Notes: generated by a model from the letters alone, not told the origin. A stretch of 64,000 nucleotides of DNA from Marinobacter qingdaonensis (GCF_034555935.1 NZ_JAYDCJ010000005.1:120866-184865); one strand, 5' to 3'; positions 40,167 through 56,194 are shown, counted from the stretch's first letter. Made by a program: numbers and translations.

Positions 40167-40994
40167 TTACTTGGCCGAACGACGACGTACTATCATCTTG
40201 TCAGTACGCTTGTTCTTACGAGTCTTATGCCCTTTGGTCGGAACACCCCACGGAGTAACCGGGTGACGTCCGCCAGAGGTACGCCCTTCACCACCACCAT
40301 GCGGGTGGTCAACTGGGTTCATAGCAACACCACGTACTGTTGGCCGTTTGCCGCGCCAACGTGATGCACCCGCTTTACCAAGCTGCTTGAGGCTGTGCTC
40401 GCTGTTGGACACTTCGCCCAGCGTTGCACGACAGTCAACAAGCACCTTTCGCATTTCACCTGAGCGCAGGCGGATGGTGGCATATGCACCTTCACGCGCT
40501 ACCAGCTGTACGGATGCGCCCGCAGAGCGAGCCAGCTGAGCACCTTTGCCAGGCTTGAGTTCGACGCAGTGGATCACGGAACCGACCGGAATGTTCCGGA
40601 GCGGCAGCGTGCTGCCCACTTTAATCGGCGCGTCGATACCGGAGCGCACTGGATCACCGATCTGCATGCCTTTGGGCGCGACGATGTAACGACGCTCGCC
40701 ATCGGCGTACTTCAGCAGTGCGATGTGCGCAGAGCGGTTCGGATCGTATTCCAGGCGCTCGATGACCGCCGGGATACCATCTTTGGTCCGCTTAAAATCA
40801 ATGACACGGTAGTGCTGCTTGTGGCCACCACCAGTGTGACGAGTGGTAATGCGGCCCGCATTGTTACGACCACCCGACTTACTTTTTCTCTCTACCAACG
40901 GCTCGTAAGGGCGCCCTTTGTGCAGATCCGGGTTGTAAAGCTTTACAACGTGACGGCGTCCGGCAGATGTTGGTTTGGTTTTGACGATCGGCAT
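40167..40994 (-). CDS. rplB: 50S ribosomal protein L2
   Basis: A 275-aa L2. It has the OB and SH3-like domains and the conserved peptidyl-transferase-proximal loop [26 protein letters not shown], whose His is critical in E. coli. It is a primary 23S binder and subunit-association factor. Length is within 2 residues of E. coli. Confidence 0.99.
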   Translation of the reverse strand: MPIVKTKPTSAGRRHVVKLYNPDLHKGRPYEPLVERKSKSGGRNNAGRITTRHTGGGHKQHYRVIDFKRTKDGIPAVIERLEYDPNRSAHIALLKYADGERRYIVAPKGMQIGDPVRSGIDAPIKVGSTLPLRNIPVGSVIHCVELKPGKGAQLARSAGASVQLVAREGAYATIRLRSGEMRKVLVDCRATLGEVSNSEHSLKQLGKAGASRWRGKRPTVRGVAMNPVDHPHGGGEGRTSGGRHPVTPWGVPTKGHKTRKNKRTDKMIVRRRSAK

Positions 40995-41011
40995 ATTACG
41001 ACCCCTTTACC

Positions 41012-41305
41012 TTATTCCACATCCAGAAAATCGATGTCCTGACCTTCTGCCAGCTTGACGTAAGCCTTACGAATGTCATTACGCTTGCCGAACCCGCGGA
41101 TAGTGCGCTTAAGCTTACCCTTACGGTTCAGAACCTGAACACCTTCTACGGTGACGTTGAACAGCTGCTCAACGGCTTTCTTGATCTCCGGCTTGGTAGC
41201 GTCCGGGGCGACCCGGAAGACAACCTGGCCATGCTCGGCCACCAGAGACGCTTTTTCGGATACGTGCGGTCCAAGCAGGACCTTGTAGATACGTTCCTGA
41301 TTCAT
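41012..41305 (-). CDS. rplW: 50S ribosomal protein L23
   Basis: A 97-aa L23: [52 protein letters not shown] and the exit-site docking surface for trigger factor and SRP. The ATG overlaps the rplD stop as ATGA. Confidence 0.98.
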   Translation of the reverse strand: MNQERIYKVLLGPHVSEKASLVAEHGQVVFRVAPDATKPEIKKAVEQLFNVTVEGVQVLNRKGKLKRTIRGFGKRNDIRKAYVKLAEGQDIDFLDVE

Positions 41306-41907
41306 CCCAGCATCTCCTCGATCTTCTTCAGAGCGGGAACAGTCACCACGACATTCTCGTAGGCAACCAGGCTAACCGGGTCCAGACCGGCAATATCGCG
41401 CACATCAACGTGCGGGATGTTGCGTGACGCCAGGTGCAGATTCTGCTCGACGCTTTCGGACAGGATCAGCGCGTTGCTCACACCGATGTCCTTCAGCTTG
41501 GCGTTGAAGGCCTTGGTTTTCGGGCTATCAACGTTCATGTCGTCAACAACCAGCAGACGCTCTTGGCGAACCAGCTCGGAAAAAATGGAGCGCATTGCTG
41601 CGCGGTACATCTTGCGGTTTACCTTCTGCTCGAAGCCACGAGGCTTGGCTGCAAAGGTCACACCACCGGCGCGCCAGATCGGGCTGCGAATGGTACCAGC
41701 ACGGGCACGACCGGTGCCCTTCTGGCGCCACGGCTTCTTACCACCACCGCTGACTTCGGAACGCGTCTTTTGAGCCTTGGTACCCTGGCGGCCCGCTGCC
41801 ATGTACGCAGTGACAACCTGGTGAACCAGCGACTCGTTAAAATCTTTGGCAAACGCGGCGTCGGAAACAGAGATTCCCTTGCCGCTACCTGTAATAGTCA
41901 ATTCCAT
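41302..41907 (-). CDS. rplD: 50S ribosomal protein L4
   Basis: A 201-aa L4, same length as in E. coli, with the tunnel-reaching extended loop ([34 protein letters not shown]). In enterics L4 represses the S10 operon through its leader and a transcription-attenuation hairpin; the S10 leader here looks too short for that structure. Overlaps rplW by 4 nt. Confidence 0.99.
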   Translation of the reverse strand: MELTITGSGKGISVSDAAFAKDFNESLVHQVVTAYMAAGRQGTKAQKTRSEVSGGGKKPWRQKGTGRARAGTIRSPIWRAGGVTFAAKPRGFEQKVNRKMYRAAMRSIFSELVRQERLLVVDDMNVDSPKTKAFNAKLKDIGVSNALILSESVEQNLHLASRNIPHVDVRDIAGLDPVSLVAYENVVVTVPALKKIEEMLG

Positions 41908-41918
41908 CGCACCGCTCC

Positions 41919-42557
41919 TCAGGCTTTAACTGCAGGCTTGATGACAACATCGCCGCCAGTTGCGCCAGGTACGGCACCACTAACCAGCAGCAGGTTGCGC
42001 TCGGCGTCGACACGGACAACTTTCAGGTTCTGCACAGTCACCTGCGCATTACCCATCTGGCCCGCCATCTTCTTGCCCTTGAATACCTTGCCCGGGGTCT
42101 GGTTCTGACCAATGGAACCAGGGGCACGGTGAGAGAGGGAGTTACCGTGGGTAGCGTCCTGCATGGAGAAGTTCCAGCGCTTTACACCGCCCTGGAAGCC
42201 TTTACCCTTGGAGCGACCAATGGCATCAACCATCTGGCCATCTTCGAAGATAGAAGCGGTGATCTCGCCGCCAGCGGCCAGGTCTTCACCTTCGCCGTCA
42301 GCCAGACGGAATTCCCACATACCACGACCGGCTTCGACACCCGCCTTGGCAAAGTGACCAGCCTCGCTCTTGGTAACACGAGAGGAGCGACGAGCGCCTA
42401 CCGTGACCTGAACAGCACGATAGCCATCGCTTTCGAGAGTTTTCAGCTGGGTAATCCGGTTGGGCTCAACCTCGATTACCGTTACGGGCAGCGCCTGCCC
42501 ATCTTCCGTAAAAATACGGGTCATACCGGCCTTACGACCGACAACACCAATTGCCAT
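41919..42557 (-). CDS. rplC: 50S ribosomal protein L3
   Basis: A 212-aa L3 (E. coli 209): [20 protein letters not shown] and the long loop approaching the peptidyl-transferase centre ([39 protein letters not shown]), including the Gln of GQNQTPG that is methylated by PrmB in E. coli. Confidence 0.98.
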   Translation of the reverse strand: MAIGVVGRKAGMTRIFTEDGQALPVTVIEVEPNRITQLKTLESDGYRAVQVTVGARRSSRVTKSEAGHFAKAGVEAGRGMWEFRLADGEGEDLAAGGEITASIFEDGQMVDAIGRSKGKGFQGGVKRWNFSMQDATHGNSLSHRAPGSIGQNQTPGKVFKGKKMAGQMGNAQVTVQNLKVVRVDAERNLLLVSGAVPGATGGDVVIKPAVKA

Positions 42558-42633
42558 GTTTCACCTCTTAAGTGTACGGGGCTCTCACCCTCTATGGCCT
42601 TATGACAGTTACACAGACTAATACCGGGCGGTA

Positions 42634-42945
42634 TTAGCCGAGGCTGATCTGAACGTCTACACCTGCAGCCAGGTCCAACTTCATCAGAGCATCTACTGTC
42701 TTTTCCGTCGGCTCAACAATGTCGAGCAAACGCTTATGCGTACGAATTTCATACTGATCGCGCGCGTCCTTGTTGACGTGCGGAGAGATCAGGATGGTGT
42801 ACTTTTCCTTCCGCGTCGGCAGAGGGATTGGCCCACGCACCTGAGCGCCGGTCCGCTTCGCGGTATCGACGATCTCCTGCGTGGACTGGTCGATCAGGCG
42901 ATAATCAAACGCCTTCAACCGGATTCGAATTTTTTGGCTTTGCAT
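42634..42945 (-). CDS. rpsJ: 30S ribosomal protein S10
   Basis: A 103-aa S10, same length as in E. coli: [20 protein letters not shown] and [35 protein letters not shown]. It is also NusE, which binds NusB in antitermination. First gene of the S10 operon; a strong sigma70 promoter lies 62-90 nt upstream. Confidence 0.99.
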   Translation of the reverse strand: MQSQKIRIRLKAFDYRLIDQSTQEIVDTAKRTGAQVRGPIPLPTRKEKYTILISPHVNKDARDQYEIRTHKRLLDIVEPTEKTVDALMKLDLAAGVDVQISLG

Positions 42946-43006
42946 GATGCACCAAACTCCACTCGTAGCAGCTACTTATTAGCCGACCTTCAAAAAAAGG
43001 AGCCGC

Positions 43007-43035
43007 ATTGTATGCATAATACCCAACCCTGTCAA
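43007..43035 (-). promoter_or_regulatory. Sigma70 promoter of the S10 operon
   Basis: On the minus strand a perfect -35 TTGACA (43030-43035), 17-bp spacer and -10 TACAAT (43007-43012). The start is near 43000, giving a leader of about 55 nt. The spacer contains TGC next to the -10 (ATGCATACAAT), close to an extended -10. Confidence 0.88.
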
Positions 43036-43086
43036 CAGCTACGCCATTTGACCGGGACGGGAAAGCCTACTGTGCGACTGAAACAG

Positions 43087-43116
43087 AAAAAGGGGCTGAT
43101 AAGTCAGCCCCTTTTT
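43087..43116. terminator. Terminator after tufA
   Basis: A perfect inverted repeat AAAAAGGGGCTGA / TCAGCCCCTTTTT around a TAAG loop, 19 nt after the tufA stop on the minus strand. It separates the str operon from the S10 operon and has T tracts on both strands. Confidence 0.95.
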
Positions 43117-43134
43117 CCTGATCAATCGAGCGAA

Positions 43135-44331
43135 TTACTCGATGATCTTGGCAACCACGCCGGCACCAACGGTACGGCCACCTTCGCGAATCGCGAAGCG
43201 CAGGCCATCTTCCATGGCGATCGGAGCGATCAGGGTAACGCTCATCTTCACGTTGTCACCCGGCATAACCATTTCTACGCCTTCCGGCAGTTCGCAAGAA
43301 CCGGTTACGTCGGTGGTACGGAAGTAGAACTGCGGGCGGTAGCCCTTGAAGAACGGAGTATGACGACCGCCTTCTTCCTTGCTCAGTACGTACACTTCGC
43401 ACTCGAACTTGGTGTGCGGCTTGATGGAACCCGGCACACACAGAACCTGGCCACGCTCTACGTCGTCACGCTTGGTGCCACGCAGCAGCGCACCGATGTT
43501 CTCACCCGCACGACCTTCGTCGAGCAGCTTGCGGAACATCTCAACACCAGTACAGGTGGTCTTCTGAGTCTCGCGGATACCCACGATCTCAACTTCATCA
43601 CCAGTCTTGATGATGCCACGCTCAACACGGCCGGTAACAACGGTACCACGACCAGAGATGGAGAATACGTCCTCGATCGGCATCAGGAACGGCTGATCGA
43701 TCGCACGCTCCGGCTCAGGGATGTAGTCGTCCAGGGCTTCTACCAGCTTCTTAACAGCGGTAGTACCCATCTCGTTGTCATCCTTGCCTTCCAGCGCCAT
43801 CAGCGCGGAACCGGTGATGATCGGAGTGTCGTCACCCGGGAAGTCGTACTGGCTCAGCAGATCACGAACTTCCATCTCAACCAGCTCGAGCAGCTCTTCA
43901 TCGTCGACCATGTCGGCCTTGTTCAGGAACACAACGATGTAAGGAACGCCAACCTGACGGGACAGCAGGATGTGCTCACGAGTCTGCGGCATGGGGCCGT
44001 CAGCAGCGGAGCAAACCAGGATCGCGCCGTCCATCTGCGCCGCACCAGTGATCATGTTCTTCACATAGTCAGCGTGGCCCGGGCAGTCTACGTGTGCGTA
44101 GTGACGGGTCGGTGAGTCGTACTCAACGTGGGAAGTCGCGATGGTGATACCACGCGCCTTCTCTTCCGGTGCGTTATCGATCTGGTCGAACGCGCTCGCA
44201 GAACCTGTACCCCAAACTTCGTGACATACACGAGTCAGAGCAGCGGTCAGAGTGGTCTTACCATGGTCAACGTGACCAATGGTGCCAACGTTCAAGTGCG
44301 GTTTACTACGGTCAAATTTTTCTTTAGACAC
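43135..44331 (-). CDS. tufA: Elongation factor Tu (copy A)
   Basis: A 398-aa EF-Tu delivering aminoacyl-tRNA to the ribosome. G1 [14 protein letters not shown], switch [16 protein letters not shown]3 DCPGHAD, G4 NKAD and G5 GSAL are intact. It starts with GTG (44329-44331), unlike the ATG of the second copy at 59713-60909. The two proteins are identical throughout, and the DNA appears identical from codon 11 to about 10 nt after the stop. Distal gene of the str operon, 35 nt after fusA, followed by a strong terminator. Confidence 0.99.
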   Translation of the reverse strand: MSKEKFDRSKPHLNVGTIGHVDHGKTTLTAALTRVCHEVWGTGSASAFDQIDNAPEEKARGITIATSHVEYDSPTRHYAHVDCPGHADYVKNMITGAAQMDGAILVCSAADGPMPQTREHILLSRQVGVPYIVVFLNKADMVDDEELLELVEMEVRDLLSQYDFPGDDTPIITGSALMALEGKDDNEMGTTAVKKLVEALDDYIPEPERAIDQPFLMPIEDVFSISGRGTVVTGRVERGIIKTGDEVEIVGIRETQKTTCTGVEMFRKLLDEGRAGENIGALLRGTKRDDVERGQVLCVPGSIKPHTKFECEVYVLSKEEGGRHTPFFKGYRPQFYFRTTDVTGSCELPEGVEMVMPGDNVKMSVTLIAPIAMEDGLRFAIREGGRTVGAGVVAKIIE

Positions 44332-44366
44332 GGTTACACCTCTTCCTGTTTCTTAAGTCCTGGGGA

Positions 44367-46472
44367 TCAACCCTGTTTAATGATCGCATCGGCAATGTTC
44401 GAGGGAGCTTCGGAGTAGCCCGCAAACTCCATCGAGTATGACGCCCGGCCCTGTGTTGCAGAACGCAGGTCGGTGGCGTAACCGAACATCTCCGACAACG
44501 GAACTTCGGCACGGATAACCTTACCAGCCGGGGACTCATCCATACCCTGGATCAGACCGCGGCGACGGTTCAGGTCACCAACAACATCGCCCATATACTC
44601 TTCGGGGCTCACAACTTCGACCTTCATGATCGGCTCAAGCAGCGCAGGATCCGCTTCCAGCGCACCCTTCTTCATTGCCATGGAGCCAGCGACCTTGAAC
44701 GCCATCTCGTTGGAGTCGACATCGTGGTAGGAGCCGTCGTACAGCGTGGCCTTGATGCGCAGCAGCGGATAGCCGGCCAGACAGCCGTTCTGCATCTGCT
44801 CTTCAATGCCCTGCTGTACCGCCGGGATGTATTCCTTGGGAACAACACCACCAACGATCTCGTTAACGAAGATGAAGTTTTCGCCATCTTCCTCGTCCAG
44901 CGGCAGCGGCTCAAGCTTCAGCTTGACGTGACCGTACTGACCACGACCACCAGACTGACGAACAAACTTACCTTCAACATCAACCGACTTACGGATGCGC
45001 TCGCGGTAGGCAACCTGAGGCTTACCAATGTTTGCCTCTACCTTGAACTCACGCTTCATCCGGTCGACGATGATGTCCAGGTGCAACTCACCCATACCGG
45101 AAATGATGGTTTGACCAGACTCTTCGTCGGTGCGAACACGGAACGAAGGATCTTCCTGGGCCAGCTTGCCCAGTGCAACGCCCATCTTTTCCTGGTCGGC
45201 CTTGGACTTCGGCTCTACGGCTACAGAGATAACCGGCTCCGGGAACTCCATGCGCTCGAGAATGATCTTGTGGTTCTCGTCACACAGGGTGTCACCGGTG
45301 GTCACACTCTTCAGACCGATGGCAGCGGCGATGTCGCCGGCCAGCACTTCCTTGATCTCCTGACGATCCTTGGAGTGCATCTGAACCATACGGCCCACGC
45401 GCTCTTTTTTGCCCTTCACGGAGTTGAAGACCGCATTGCCTGACTCGAGCTTACCGGAGTAAACCCGGAAGAACGTCAGGGTACCCACGAACGGGTCAGT
45501 CGCGATCTTGAACGCCAGTGCGGCGAACGGCGCGTCGTCGTCGGCCTGACGAGTTTCCTCGGTGCCGTCTTCGTCCACTTCACCACGGATGGCCTTGACT
45601 TCGTCCGGAGCCGGCAGGAACTCGATGACAGAGTCCAGCACCGCCTGCACGCCCTTGTTCTTGAACGCGGAGCCACAGGTAGCCAGAACGATTTCGTTGG
45701 CCAGGGTGCGCATACGCAGACCCTTCTTGATGTCCTCGATGGACAAATCACCTTCCTCGAGGTACTTCTCCATCAGCTCTTCGTTGGCTTCGGCAGCGGC
45801 CTCGACCATCTGCTCACGGTAGCTGGCCACTTCGTCGGCCATCTCCGCCGGAACATCGCGCTGATCGTAAGTTGCGCCAGCGTCTGCCTCGTTCCAGTAG
45901 ATCGCCTTGTTACGGATCAGGTCGACAACGCCTTCGAAGTCGTCCTCAGCGCCAATCGGCAGCTGAATGGGAACGCAGTTGGCGCCCAGACGGTTTTTGA
46001 TCTGGTCAACAACACGCAGGAAGTTCGCGCCGGCGCGGTCCATCTTGTTGACGAACACCATGCGGGGGACTTCGTACTTGTTGGCCTGACGCCATACCGT
46101 CTCGGACTGCGGCTCAACACCGGAGGAACCACAGAAGACAACAACGGCACCGTCCAGTACACGCAGTGAACGCTCTACCTCGATGGTAAAGTCAACGTGC
46201 CCCGGGGTGTCGATGATGTTGATCCGGTGCTCCGGATACTGCTTGTCCATGCCCTGCCAGAAACAGGTAGTCGCAGCAGAGGTAATGGTGATACCACGCT
46301 CCTGCTCCTGCTCCATCCAGTCCATGGTAGCTGCACCATCATGAACCTCACCGATCTTGTGGGAGATACCTGTGTAGAACAGAACCCGCTCGGTGGTCGT
46401 GGTCTTGCCCGCATCAACGTGCGCACAAATACCAATGTTTCTGTAACGCTTGATAGGAGTCTTGCGTGCCAC
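44367..46472 (-). CDS. fusA: Elongation factor G
   Basis: A 701-aa translocase. G1 [19 protein letters not shown], switch [23 protein letters not shown] and NKMDRAGAN are followed by domains II-V with the conserved domain IV loop ([15 protein letters not shown]). It catalyses ribosomal translocation and, with RRF, recycling. Length matches the canonical EF-G type. It lies in the str operon between rpsG (18-nt gap) and tufA. Confidence 0.99.
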   Translation of the reverse strand: MARKTPIKRYRNIGICAHVDAGKTTTTERVLFYTGISHKIGEVHDGAATMDWMEQEQERGITITSAATTCFWQGMDKQYPEHRINIIDTPGHVDFTIEVERSLRVLDGAVVVFCGSSGVEPQSETVWRQANKYEVPRMVFVNKMDRAGANFLRVVDQIKNRLGANCVPIQLPIGAEDDFEGVVDLIRNKAIYWNEADAGATYDQRDVPAEMADEVASYREQMVEAAAEANEELMEKYLEEGDLSIEDIKKGLRMRTLANEIVLATCGSAFKNKGVQAVLDSVIEFLPAPDEVKAIRGEVDEDGTEETRQADDDAPFAALAFKIATDPFVGTLTFFRVYSGKLESGNAVFNSVKGKKERVGRMVQMHSKDRQEIKEVLAGDIAAAIGLKSVTTGDTLCDENHKIILERMEFPEPVISVAVEPKSKADQEKMGVALGKLAQEDPSFRVRTDEESGQTIISGMGELHLDIIVDRMKREFKVEANIGKPQVAYRERIRKSVDVEGKFVRQSGGRGQYGHVKLKLEPLPLDEEDGENFIFVNEIVGGVVPKEYIPAVQQGIEEQMQNGCLAGYPLLRIKATLYDGSYHDVDSNEMAFKVAGSMAMKKGALEADPALLEPIMKVEVVSPEEYMGDVVGDLNRRRGLIQGMDESPAGKVIRAEVPLSEMFGYATDLRSATQGRASYSMEFAGYSEAPSNIADAIIKQG

Positions 46473-46490
46473 TGTATTAACCTCGGCTGA

Positions 46491-46961
46491 TTAGAAACGG
46501 AAGTGAGAGAACGCCTTGTTGGCTTCTGCCATGCGATGAACGTCTTCGCGCTTCTTAACAGCGGAGCCTTTGCTGTCAGCGGCGTCCAGAATCTCGCCAG
46601 CAAGACGCTGCGCCATGGACTTCTCACCGCGCTTCCGTGAAAATTCTACGAGCCAGCGCATGGCCAGCGCGTTCTGACGGGAAGGCCGTACTTCTACGGG
46701 CACCTGGTAGGTAGCACCACCCACACGACGGGACTTTACTTCCACCATCGGCTGGATGTTTTCCAGGGCCTTCTCGAACATGTCGATCGGCTCTTCCTTG
46801 GATTTTTCGGCAACAATATCGAGCGCGCCGTAAACAATGCGCTCTGCAACCGCTTTCTTACCGCTTTCCATCACGTGGTTGATGAACTTGGCAAGACGTG
46901 CACTGCCGAATTTCGGATCCGGGATAATCTCCCGCTTAGCTGCAACTCTTCTTCTAGGCAT
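46491..46961 (-). CDS. rpsG: 30S ribosomal protein S7
   Basis: A 156-aa S7, the short form: [20 protein letters not shown] and [47 protein letters not shown]. It is a primary binder of the 3' major domain and, in enterics, the repressor of the str operon through the rpsL-rpsG spacer, which is 116 nt here. Confidence 0.98.
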   Translation of the reverse strand: MPRRRVAAKREIIPDPKFGSARLAKFINHVMESGKKAVAERIVYGALDIVAEKSKEEPIDMFEKALENIQPMVEVKSRRVGGATYQVPVEVRPSRQNALAMRWLVEFSRKRGEKSMAQRLAGEILDAADSKGSAVKKREDVHRMAEANKAFSHFRF

Positions 46962-47077
46962 CGATAAGCCCTTAATATATCTAAAAGGTCTTCAGGAACC
47001 CCTGAGATAGCACAATGCTACTCAGCCTTACTCTTACCGTTCTGACAAGCAACGATAAAAGACACCCGTGTGGGACA
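46962..47077 (-). promoter_or_regulatory. rpsL-rpsG spacer, possible S7 autoregulatory site
   Basis: This 116-nt spacer is unusually long for an operon whose other gaps are 18-35 nt. Several short complementary segments (CTGAG/CTCAG-type around GCATTGTGC, and AGGGGTTCCTG) could fold. In E. coli the S7 target lies exactly here. I infer this by position; no motif match is claimed. Confidence 0.4.
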
Positions 47078-47452
47078 TCAGGACTTGGGTCGTTTTGCAC
47101 CGTACTTGGAGCGGCCCTGCTTACGGTTCTGTACACCCTGGGTGTCCAGCGTTCCGCGAACAGTGTGATAGCGCACACCCGGAAGGTCCTTTACACGACC
47201 GCCACGGATCAGCACAACACTGTGCTCCTGAAGGTTGTGACCTTCACCACCAATGTAAGAGGAAACCTCGTAGCCGTTGGTCAGACGAACACGGCACACT
47301 TTACGCAGTGCTGAGTTCGGCTTCTTCGGCGTTGTGGTGTACACACGAGTGCACACACCACGGCGCTGAGGGCAGGCCTGGAGAGCAGGAACGTCGCTCT
47401 TGGCTACCTTGCGCTTACGAGGCTTACGCACCAACTGATTAATCGTTGCCAT
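47078..47452 (-). CDS. rpsL: 30S ribosomal protein S12
   Basis: A 124-aa S12: [20 protein letters not shown], then [25 protein letters not shown] and [17 protein letters not shown]. The two lysines where streptomycin-resistance changes arise (in TPKKPNS and RVKDLPG) are wild type, as is the Asp methylthiolated by RimO. The ATG at 47452 gives the conserved start. First gene of the str operon. Confidence 0.98.
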   Translation of the reverse strand: MATINQLVRKPRKRKVAKSDVPALQACPQRRGVCTRVYTTTPKKPNSALRKVCRVRLTNGYEVSSYIGGEGHNLQEHSVVLIRGGRVKDLPGVRYHTVRGTLDTQGVQNRKQGRSKYGAKRPKS

Positions 47453-47487
47453 GTAAGCAAACTCCAAAAAACCATATCAATGAAACT

Positions 47488-47507
47488 TACCCCCTAGACA
47501 GGGGGTA
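47488..47507 (-). promoter_or_regulatory. Hairpin in the rpsL leader
   Basis: TACCCCCT and AGGGGGTA form a perfect 8-bp stem with a 4-nt loop inside the roughly 65-nt rpsL leader, just after the predicted start (about 47517). It has no adjacent U tract, so it is more likely a stability or regulatory element than a terminator. Confidence 0.65.
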
Positions 47508-47523
47508 AAATTTAAGGGACGCA

Positions 47524-47552
47524 AGTGTAAGCCTGCGCCCCTGGACAGTCAA
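47524..47552 (-). promoter_or_regulatory. Sigma70 promoter of the str operon (rpsL)
   Basis: On the minus strand TTGACT (47547-47552), a 17-bp spacer and TACACT (47524-47529), in the 167-nt gap after rpoC. Transcription should start near 47517. Confidence 0.85.
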
Positions 47553-47558
47553 GATGAC

Positions 47559-47608
47559 TGGTCTCTTTTTAACCACCCGCCGGGTAGGTAACTACCCGGA
47601 GGTGGCGC
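47559..47608 (-). terminator. Possible rpoC end hairpin
   Basis: On the minus strand CCACCTCCGGGTAG and CTACCCGGCGGGTGG pair around a TTAC loop with one mismatch or bulge, directly after rpoC. A run of A rather than T follows (TTAAAAAG), so intrinsic termination is doubtful. It may act as a processing or RNA-stability hairpin. Confidence 0.45.
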
Positions 47609-47619
47609 ACCGCCCCAAC

Positions 47620-51834
<4,215 letters not shown>

Positions 51835-51910
51835 CAGTAAAAGCTCCGGATGGCGTTAATCTCGGGCGGGCACACGGGGTGCCCGCTCACGCTGCCAAAA
51901 ACAATTCGGC

Positions 51911-54900
51911 TCACTCGGATTCCAGCTCGATGTCGATACCCAACGAGCGGATTTCCTTGACAAGAACGTTGAAGGATTCGGGCATGCCCGGCTCCATGCG
52001 ATGGTCACCATCGACAATGTTCTTGTACATCTTGGTCCGACCGTTGACGTCATCAGACTTGACGGTAAGCATTTCCTGCAGCGTATACGCCGCACCGTAG
52101 GCCTCGAGGGCCCAGACTTCCATCTCACCGAAGCGCTGGCCACCGAACTGCGCCTTACCACCCAGCGGCTGCTGGGTAACCAGGCTGTAGGAACCGGTGG
52201 AACGAGCGTGCATCTTGTCGTCGATCAGGTGGTTCAGCTTCAGGATGTACATGTAGCCCACGGTCACCGGACGATCAAAGGCATCGCCTGTGCGGCCGTC
52301 GTACAGCTTGGTCTGACCGGTGGTGCTCAGGCCAGCCAGCTCCAGCATGCGCTTGACTTCGGCTTCCTTGGCGCCATCGAAGACCGGCGTCGCCATGGGT
52401 ACACCTGAGCGCAGGTTGCCGCACAGCTCCAGGATCTCCTTGTCGCTGAGCGAATCCAGGTCCACCTTGAACACTTCGTCCGAGTGGTTGTAGATCTCGT
52501 CCAGCAGCTTGCGCAGCTCAGCCACCTTGCGCTGCTCGTCCAGCATCTGGCTGATACGCTCACCCAGACCCTTGGCAGCGGCACCCAGATGGGTTTCCAG
52601 GACCTGACCCACATTCATCCGCGACGGTACACCCAGCGGGTTCAGCACCACGTCGACGGTGTTGCCGTACTCGTCGTAGGGCATGTCTTCGATCGGCATG
52701 ACCGAGGAGATAACACCCTTGTTACCGTGACGGCCGGCCATCTTGTCACCCGGCTGGATCCGACGCTTGATTGCCAGGTACACCTTGACGATCTTGAGCA
52801 CGCCCGGCGCCAGGTCGTCGCCCTGCTGCAGCTTGCCCTTCTTGTCGTCGAAGCGAGCCTCATGCTCTTTCTTGCGATCTTCCAGGCCCTGCTCGGACTT
52901 CTCCAGCAGCTCGTTCAGGCTGTCGTCCTTCATCCGCAGCTTGAACCAGTCCGCGCGCTCGAGCTCGCCCAGGTAGCTCTCGTCCAGGGTCGCACCCTTC
53001 TTCAGGCCAGGACCACTGATCACTTCCTGCCCCTTCAGCGCGTTCATCAGACGCTCGAAGGTGGCACCTTCAACGATCCGGTATTCGTCCTTCAGGTCCT
53101 TGCGGTACTGATCCAGCTGCTCCTTCTCGATGGACTGGGCACGCTGGTCCTTCTCGATGCCGTCACGGGTAAAGACCTGGACATCGATAACGGTACCGCG
53201 GGTACCGGTCGGAACCCGGGAGGAGGTGTCTTTCACGTCAGACGCCTTCTCACCGAAGATCGCACGCAGCAGCTTCTCTTCCGGAGTCAGCTGGGTCTCG
53301 CCCTTCGGCGTCACCTTGCCCACCAGGATGTCCCCGGGGCCCACTTCGGCGCCGATGTAGACAATGCCAGACTCATCCAGCTTGGCCAGCGCGCTCTCAC
53401 CCACGTTCGGGATGTCGGCGGTGATTTCCTCGCTGCCCAGCTTGGTGTCCCGCGCCACACAGGTCAGTTCCTGAATGTGGATGGTGGTCAGGCGGTCTTC
53501 CTGCACCACTTTCTCGGAAATGAGGATGGAGTCCTCGAAGTTGTAGCCGTTCCAGGGCATGAACGCGATGCGCATGTTCTGACCCAGGGCCAGCTCACCC
53601 AGATCGACGGACGGACCGTCGGCCAGCACGTCACCACGGGCCACGTTATCGCCCTGACGAACGATCGAGCGCTGGTTGATGCAGGTGTTCTGGTTGGACC
53701 GGGTGTACTTGGTGAGGTTGTAGATATCCACACCCGCGTCACCGGCCTCGGTCTCTTCGTTGTTCACACGAACAACGATACGGGCGGCGTCAACGCTCTC
53801 AATCACACCACCGCGACGGGCAGTGACACAGACACCGGAATCCTGAGCCACGGTACGCTCAACACCGGTACCGACCAGCGGCACCTGGGAACGCAGGGTC
53901 GGAACCGCCTGACGCTGCATGTTGGCACCCATCAGGGCCCGGTTGGCGTCGTCGTGCTCCAGGAACGGAATCAGGGATGCCGCCACGGACACAACCTGAC
54001 GCGGCGACACGTCCATGAAGTTGACGCTTTCCGGCGGCATCACGGTGAATTCGTTCTGGTGGCGAACGGTTACCAGCTCATCGGTGAGGCGCTTGCTTTC
54101 CTCGTCCATCGCCGCGCTTGCCTGGGCGATGACGTAGTTGCTTTCCTCGATGGCCGACAGGTACACCACTTCGTCGGTCACCACGCCATCGACCACCTTC
54201 CGGTACGGGCTTTCCAGGAAGCCGTAGGAGTTGGAACGGGCGTAGGTCGCCAGGGAGTTGATCAGACCGATGTTCGGACCTTCCGGCGTCTCGATTGGAC
54301 ACACGCGACCGTAGTGGGTCGGGTGTACGTCCCGGACTTCGAAGCCGGCACGCTCACGGGTCAGACCGCCTGGGCCAAGGGCCGAGATCCGGCGCTTGTG
54401 AGTCACTTCGGACAGCGGGTTATTCTGGTCCATGAACTGGGACAGCTGGCTGGAGCCGAAGAACTCCTTGACCGCGGCTGCCACCGGCTTGGCGTTGATC
54501 AGGTCCTGCGGCATCAGGCCTTCGCTCTCGGCCAGGCTCAGACGCTCGCGCACCGCGCGCTCAACCCGCACCAGACCAACACGGAACTGGTTCTCGGCCA
54601 TTTCACCGACACACCGAACCCGACGGTTACCGAGGTTATCGATGTCGTCGACGTTGCCCTGACCATTACGGATATCGATCAACGTCTTGAGCACGTCGAT
54701 GATGTCTTCGTGGGTCAGGATGCCTTCGCCCGTGCTCTCTTCACGACGCAGGCGACGGTTCAGCTTCATCCGGCCAACGGCGGACAGGTCATACCGCTCT
54801 TCGGAGAAGAACAGGTTGTTGAACAGGTTTTCCGCCGACTCCTTGGTGGGCGGCTCGCCCGGGCGCATCATGCGGTAAATCTCGACCAGCGCTTCCAGCG

Positions 54901-55990
54901 GGGTGCGGGTCGGGTCGATGCGCAGGGTGTCGGACATGAACGGACCACAATCGAGGTCGTTGGTGTACAGAGTCTCAATCTCGGTAACACCCGCGTCCAG
55001 GATCTTGGTGATCAGCTCTTCGGTCAGTTCGGAGTTACACTCGACCAGCACTTCGCCAGTCTTGGTGTCGACCATGTCCTTGGCCAGAACCCGACCGTGC
55101 AGGTACTCGGTCGGCACTTCCAGCTCGCTGATGCCGGCTTTTTCAAGCTGCTTGATGTGGCGAGCGGTGATACGACGACCTTCCTCGACAATGACCTTGC
55201 CGTCGTTGTCCTTGATGTCGAAGGTCGCAATGTCGCCACGCAGACGGCTTGGCACCAGCTCCAGCTTGCACACATCGGCGCCCAGGCTGAACTTACTGGT
55301 TTCGAAAAACATCTCCAGCATCTGCTCGGAGGTGTAACCCAGAGCGCGCAGGAGGATAGAGGCAGGCAGCTTCCGGCGACGGTCGATACGAACGAACACG
55401 GAGTCCTTCGGATCGAACTCGAAATCGAGCCAGGAGCCACGGTAAGGAATCACCCGGGCAGAGTACAACAGCTTGCCGGAGGAATGGGTCTTGCCCTTGT
55501 CGTGATCGAAGAACACACCCGGCGAGCGGTGCAGCTGGGAAACGATTACACGCTCGGTACCATTGATAACGAAGGTACCGTTTTCAGTCATCAAGGGCAT
55601 TTCGCCCATGTAGACTTCCTGCTCTTTGATGTCCTTGATCGCCTTGTTGGACGATTCCTTATCATAGATGATAAGGCGGACTTTCACCCGCAGCGGCGCT
55701 GCATAGGTTACGCCCCTAAGCTGGCATTCCTTGACATCGAAAACCGGCTCACCGATACGGTAACTCACGTATTCGAGCGCGGCGTTGCCAGAGTAACTGA
55801 CAATCGGGAATACGGATTTGAATGCTGCGTGAAGACCGGTTTCCCGACGGTCCTCTGGTGCGGCTTCCATTTGCAGGAAGTCCCGGAACGAATCCAGCTG
55901 AATAGACAGCAAATAGGGGACATCCATCACGGAAGGCAATTTACTAAAATCTTTGCGAATCCGCTTTTTCTCAGTGTAGGAGTAAGTCAT
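51911..55990 (-). CDS. rpoB: RNA polymerase beta subunit
   Basis: A 1359-aa beta subunit. Start [20 protein letters not shown] at 55990, with GGGG 7 nt upstream. The ATG two codons earlier sits too close to that Shine-Dalgarno. The rifampicin pocket ([20 protein letters not shown] then [10 protein letters not shown]) is wild type at the usual resistance positions. Catalytic and flap segments ([45 protein letters not shown]) are present. It lies downstream of rplL, behind a hairpin that could lower its expression. Confidence 0.99.
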   Translation of the reverse strand: MTYSYTEKKRIRKDFSKLPSVMDVPYLLSIQLDSFRDFLQMEAAPEDRRETGLHAAFKSVFPIVSYSGNAALEYVSYRIGEPVFDVKECQLRGVTYAAPLRVKVRLIIYDKESSNKAIKDIKEQEVYMGEMPLMTENGTFVINGTERVIVSQLHRSPGVFFDHDKGKTHSSGKLLYSARVIPYRGSWLDFEFDPKDSVFVRIDRRRKLPASILLRALGYTSEQMLEMFFETSKFSLGADVCKLELVPSRLRGDIATFDIKDNDGKVIVEEGRRITARHIKQLEKAGISELEVPTEYLHGRVLAKDMVDTKTGEVLVECNSELTEELITKILDAGVTEIETLYTNDLDCGPFMSDTLRIDPTRTPLEALVEIYRMMRPGEPPTKESAENLFNNLFFSEERYDLSAVGRMKLNRRLRREESTGEGILTHEDIIDVLKTLIDIRNGQGNVDDIDNLGNRRVRCVGEMAENQFRVGLVRVERAVRERLSLAESEGLMPQDLINAKPVAAAVKEFFGSSQLSQFMDQNNPLSEVTHKRRISALGPGGLTRERAGFEVRDVHPTHYGRVCPIETPEGPNIGLINSLATYARSNSYGFLESPYRKVVDGVVTDEVVYLSAIEESNYVIAQASAAMDEESKRLTDELVTVRHQNEFTVMPPESVNFMDVSPRQVVSVAASLIPFLEHDDANRALMGANMQRQAVPTLRSQVPLVGTGVERTVAQDSGVCVTARRGGVIESVDAARIVVRVNNEETEAGDAGVDIYNLTKYTRSNQNTCINQRSIVRQGDNVARGDVLADGPSVDLGELALGQNMRIAFMPWNGYNFEDSILISEKVVQEDRLTTIHIQELTCVARDTKLGSEEITADIPNVGESALAKLDESGIVYIGAEVGPGDILVGKVTPKGETQLTPEEKLLRAIFGEKASDVKDTSSRVPTGTRGTVIDVQVFTRDGIEKDQRAQSIEKEQLDQYRKDLKDEYRIVEGATFERLMNALKGQEVISGPGLKKGATLDESYLGELERADWFKLRMKDDSLNELLEKSEQGLEDRKKEHEARFDDKKGKLQQGDDLAPGVLKIVKVYLAIKRRIQPGDKMAGRHGNKGVISSVMPIEDMPYDEYGNTVDVVLNPLGVPSRMNVGQVLETHLGAAAKGLGERISQMLDEQRKVAELRKLLDEIYNHSDEVFKVDLDSLSDKEILELCGNLRSGVPMATPVFDGAKEAEVKRMLELAGLSTTGQTKLYDGRTGDAFDRPVTVGYMYILKLNHLIDDKMHARSTGSYSLVTQQPLGGKAQFGGQRFGEMEVWALEAYGAAYTLQEMLTVKSDDVNGRTKMYKNIVDGDHRMEPGMPESFNVLVKEIRSLGIDIELESE

Positions 55991-56165
55991 CTGCATTCCC
56001 CAGCTTTAGACCTGATACCTGGTATCAAGAAGCAACCATTGTTCTGCTTCGGGGCCGAATTGCTCGGCTTATCGCGCCGTCTTGAACAAGACTCTGGCTG
56101 TAGGTTATAGATCTGACATCGACCTGTAAGTGCTCACCAGACTCTATAGCATATACAACAAACAG

Positions 56166-56194
56166 AAAAAGGCCGGTGGCATAAGCCACCAGCC
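56166..56194 (-). terminator. Attenuator between rplL and rpoB
   Basis: On the minus strand GGCTGGTGGC and GCCACCGGCC pair (one G-U) around a TTAT loop, followed by TTTTT, about 40 nt after rplL. Since rpoBC lacks an obvious strong promoter in the remaining 170 nt, this is probably a partial terminator, as known in E. coli, that keeps L7/L12 output above RNA polymerase output. Confidence 0.85.

Noticed and set aside
52484..56110. A 1208-aa open frame on the plus strand opposite rpoB
   Set aside because: Same reasoning: the mirror image of a highly expressed, codon-biased gene. The rpoB product has all expected motifs.
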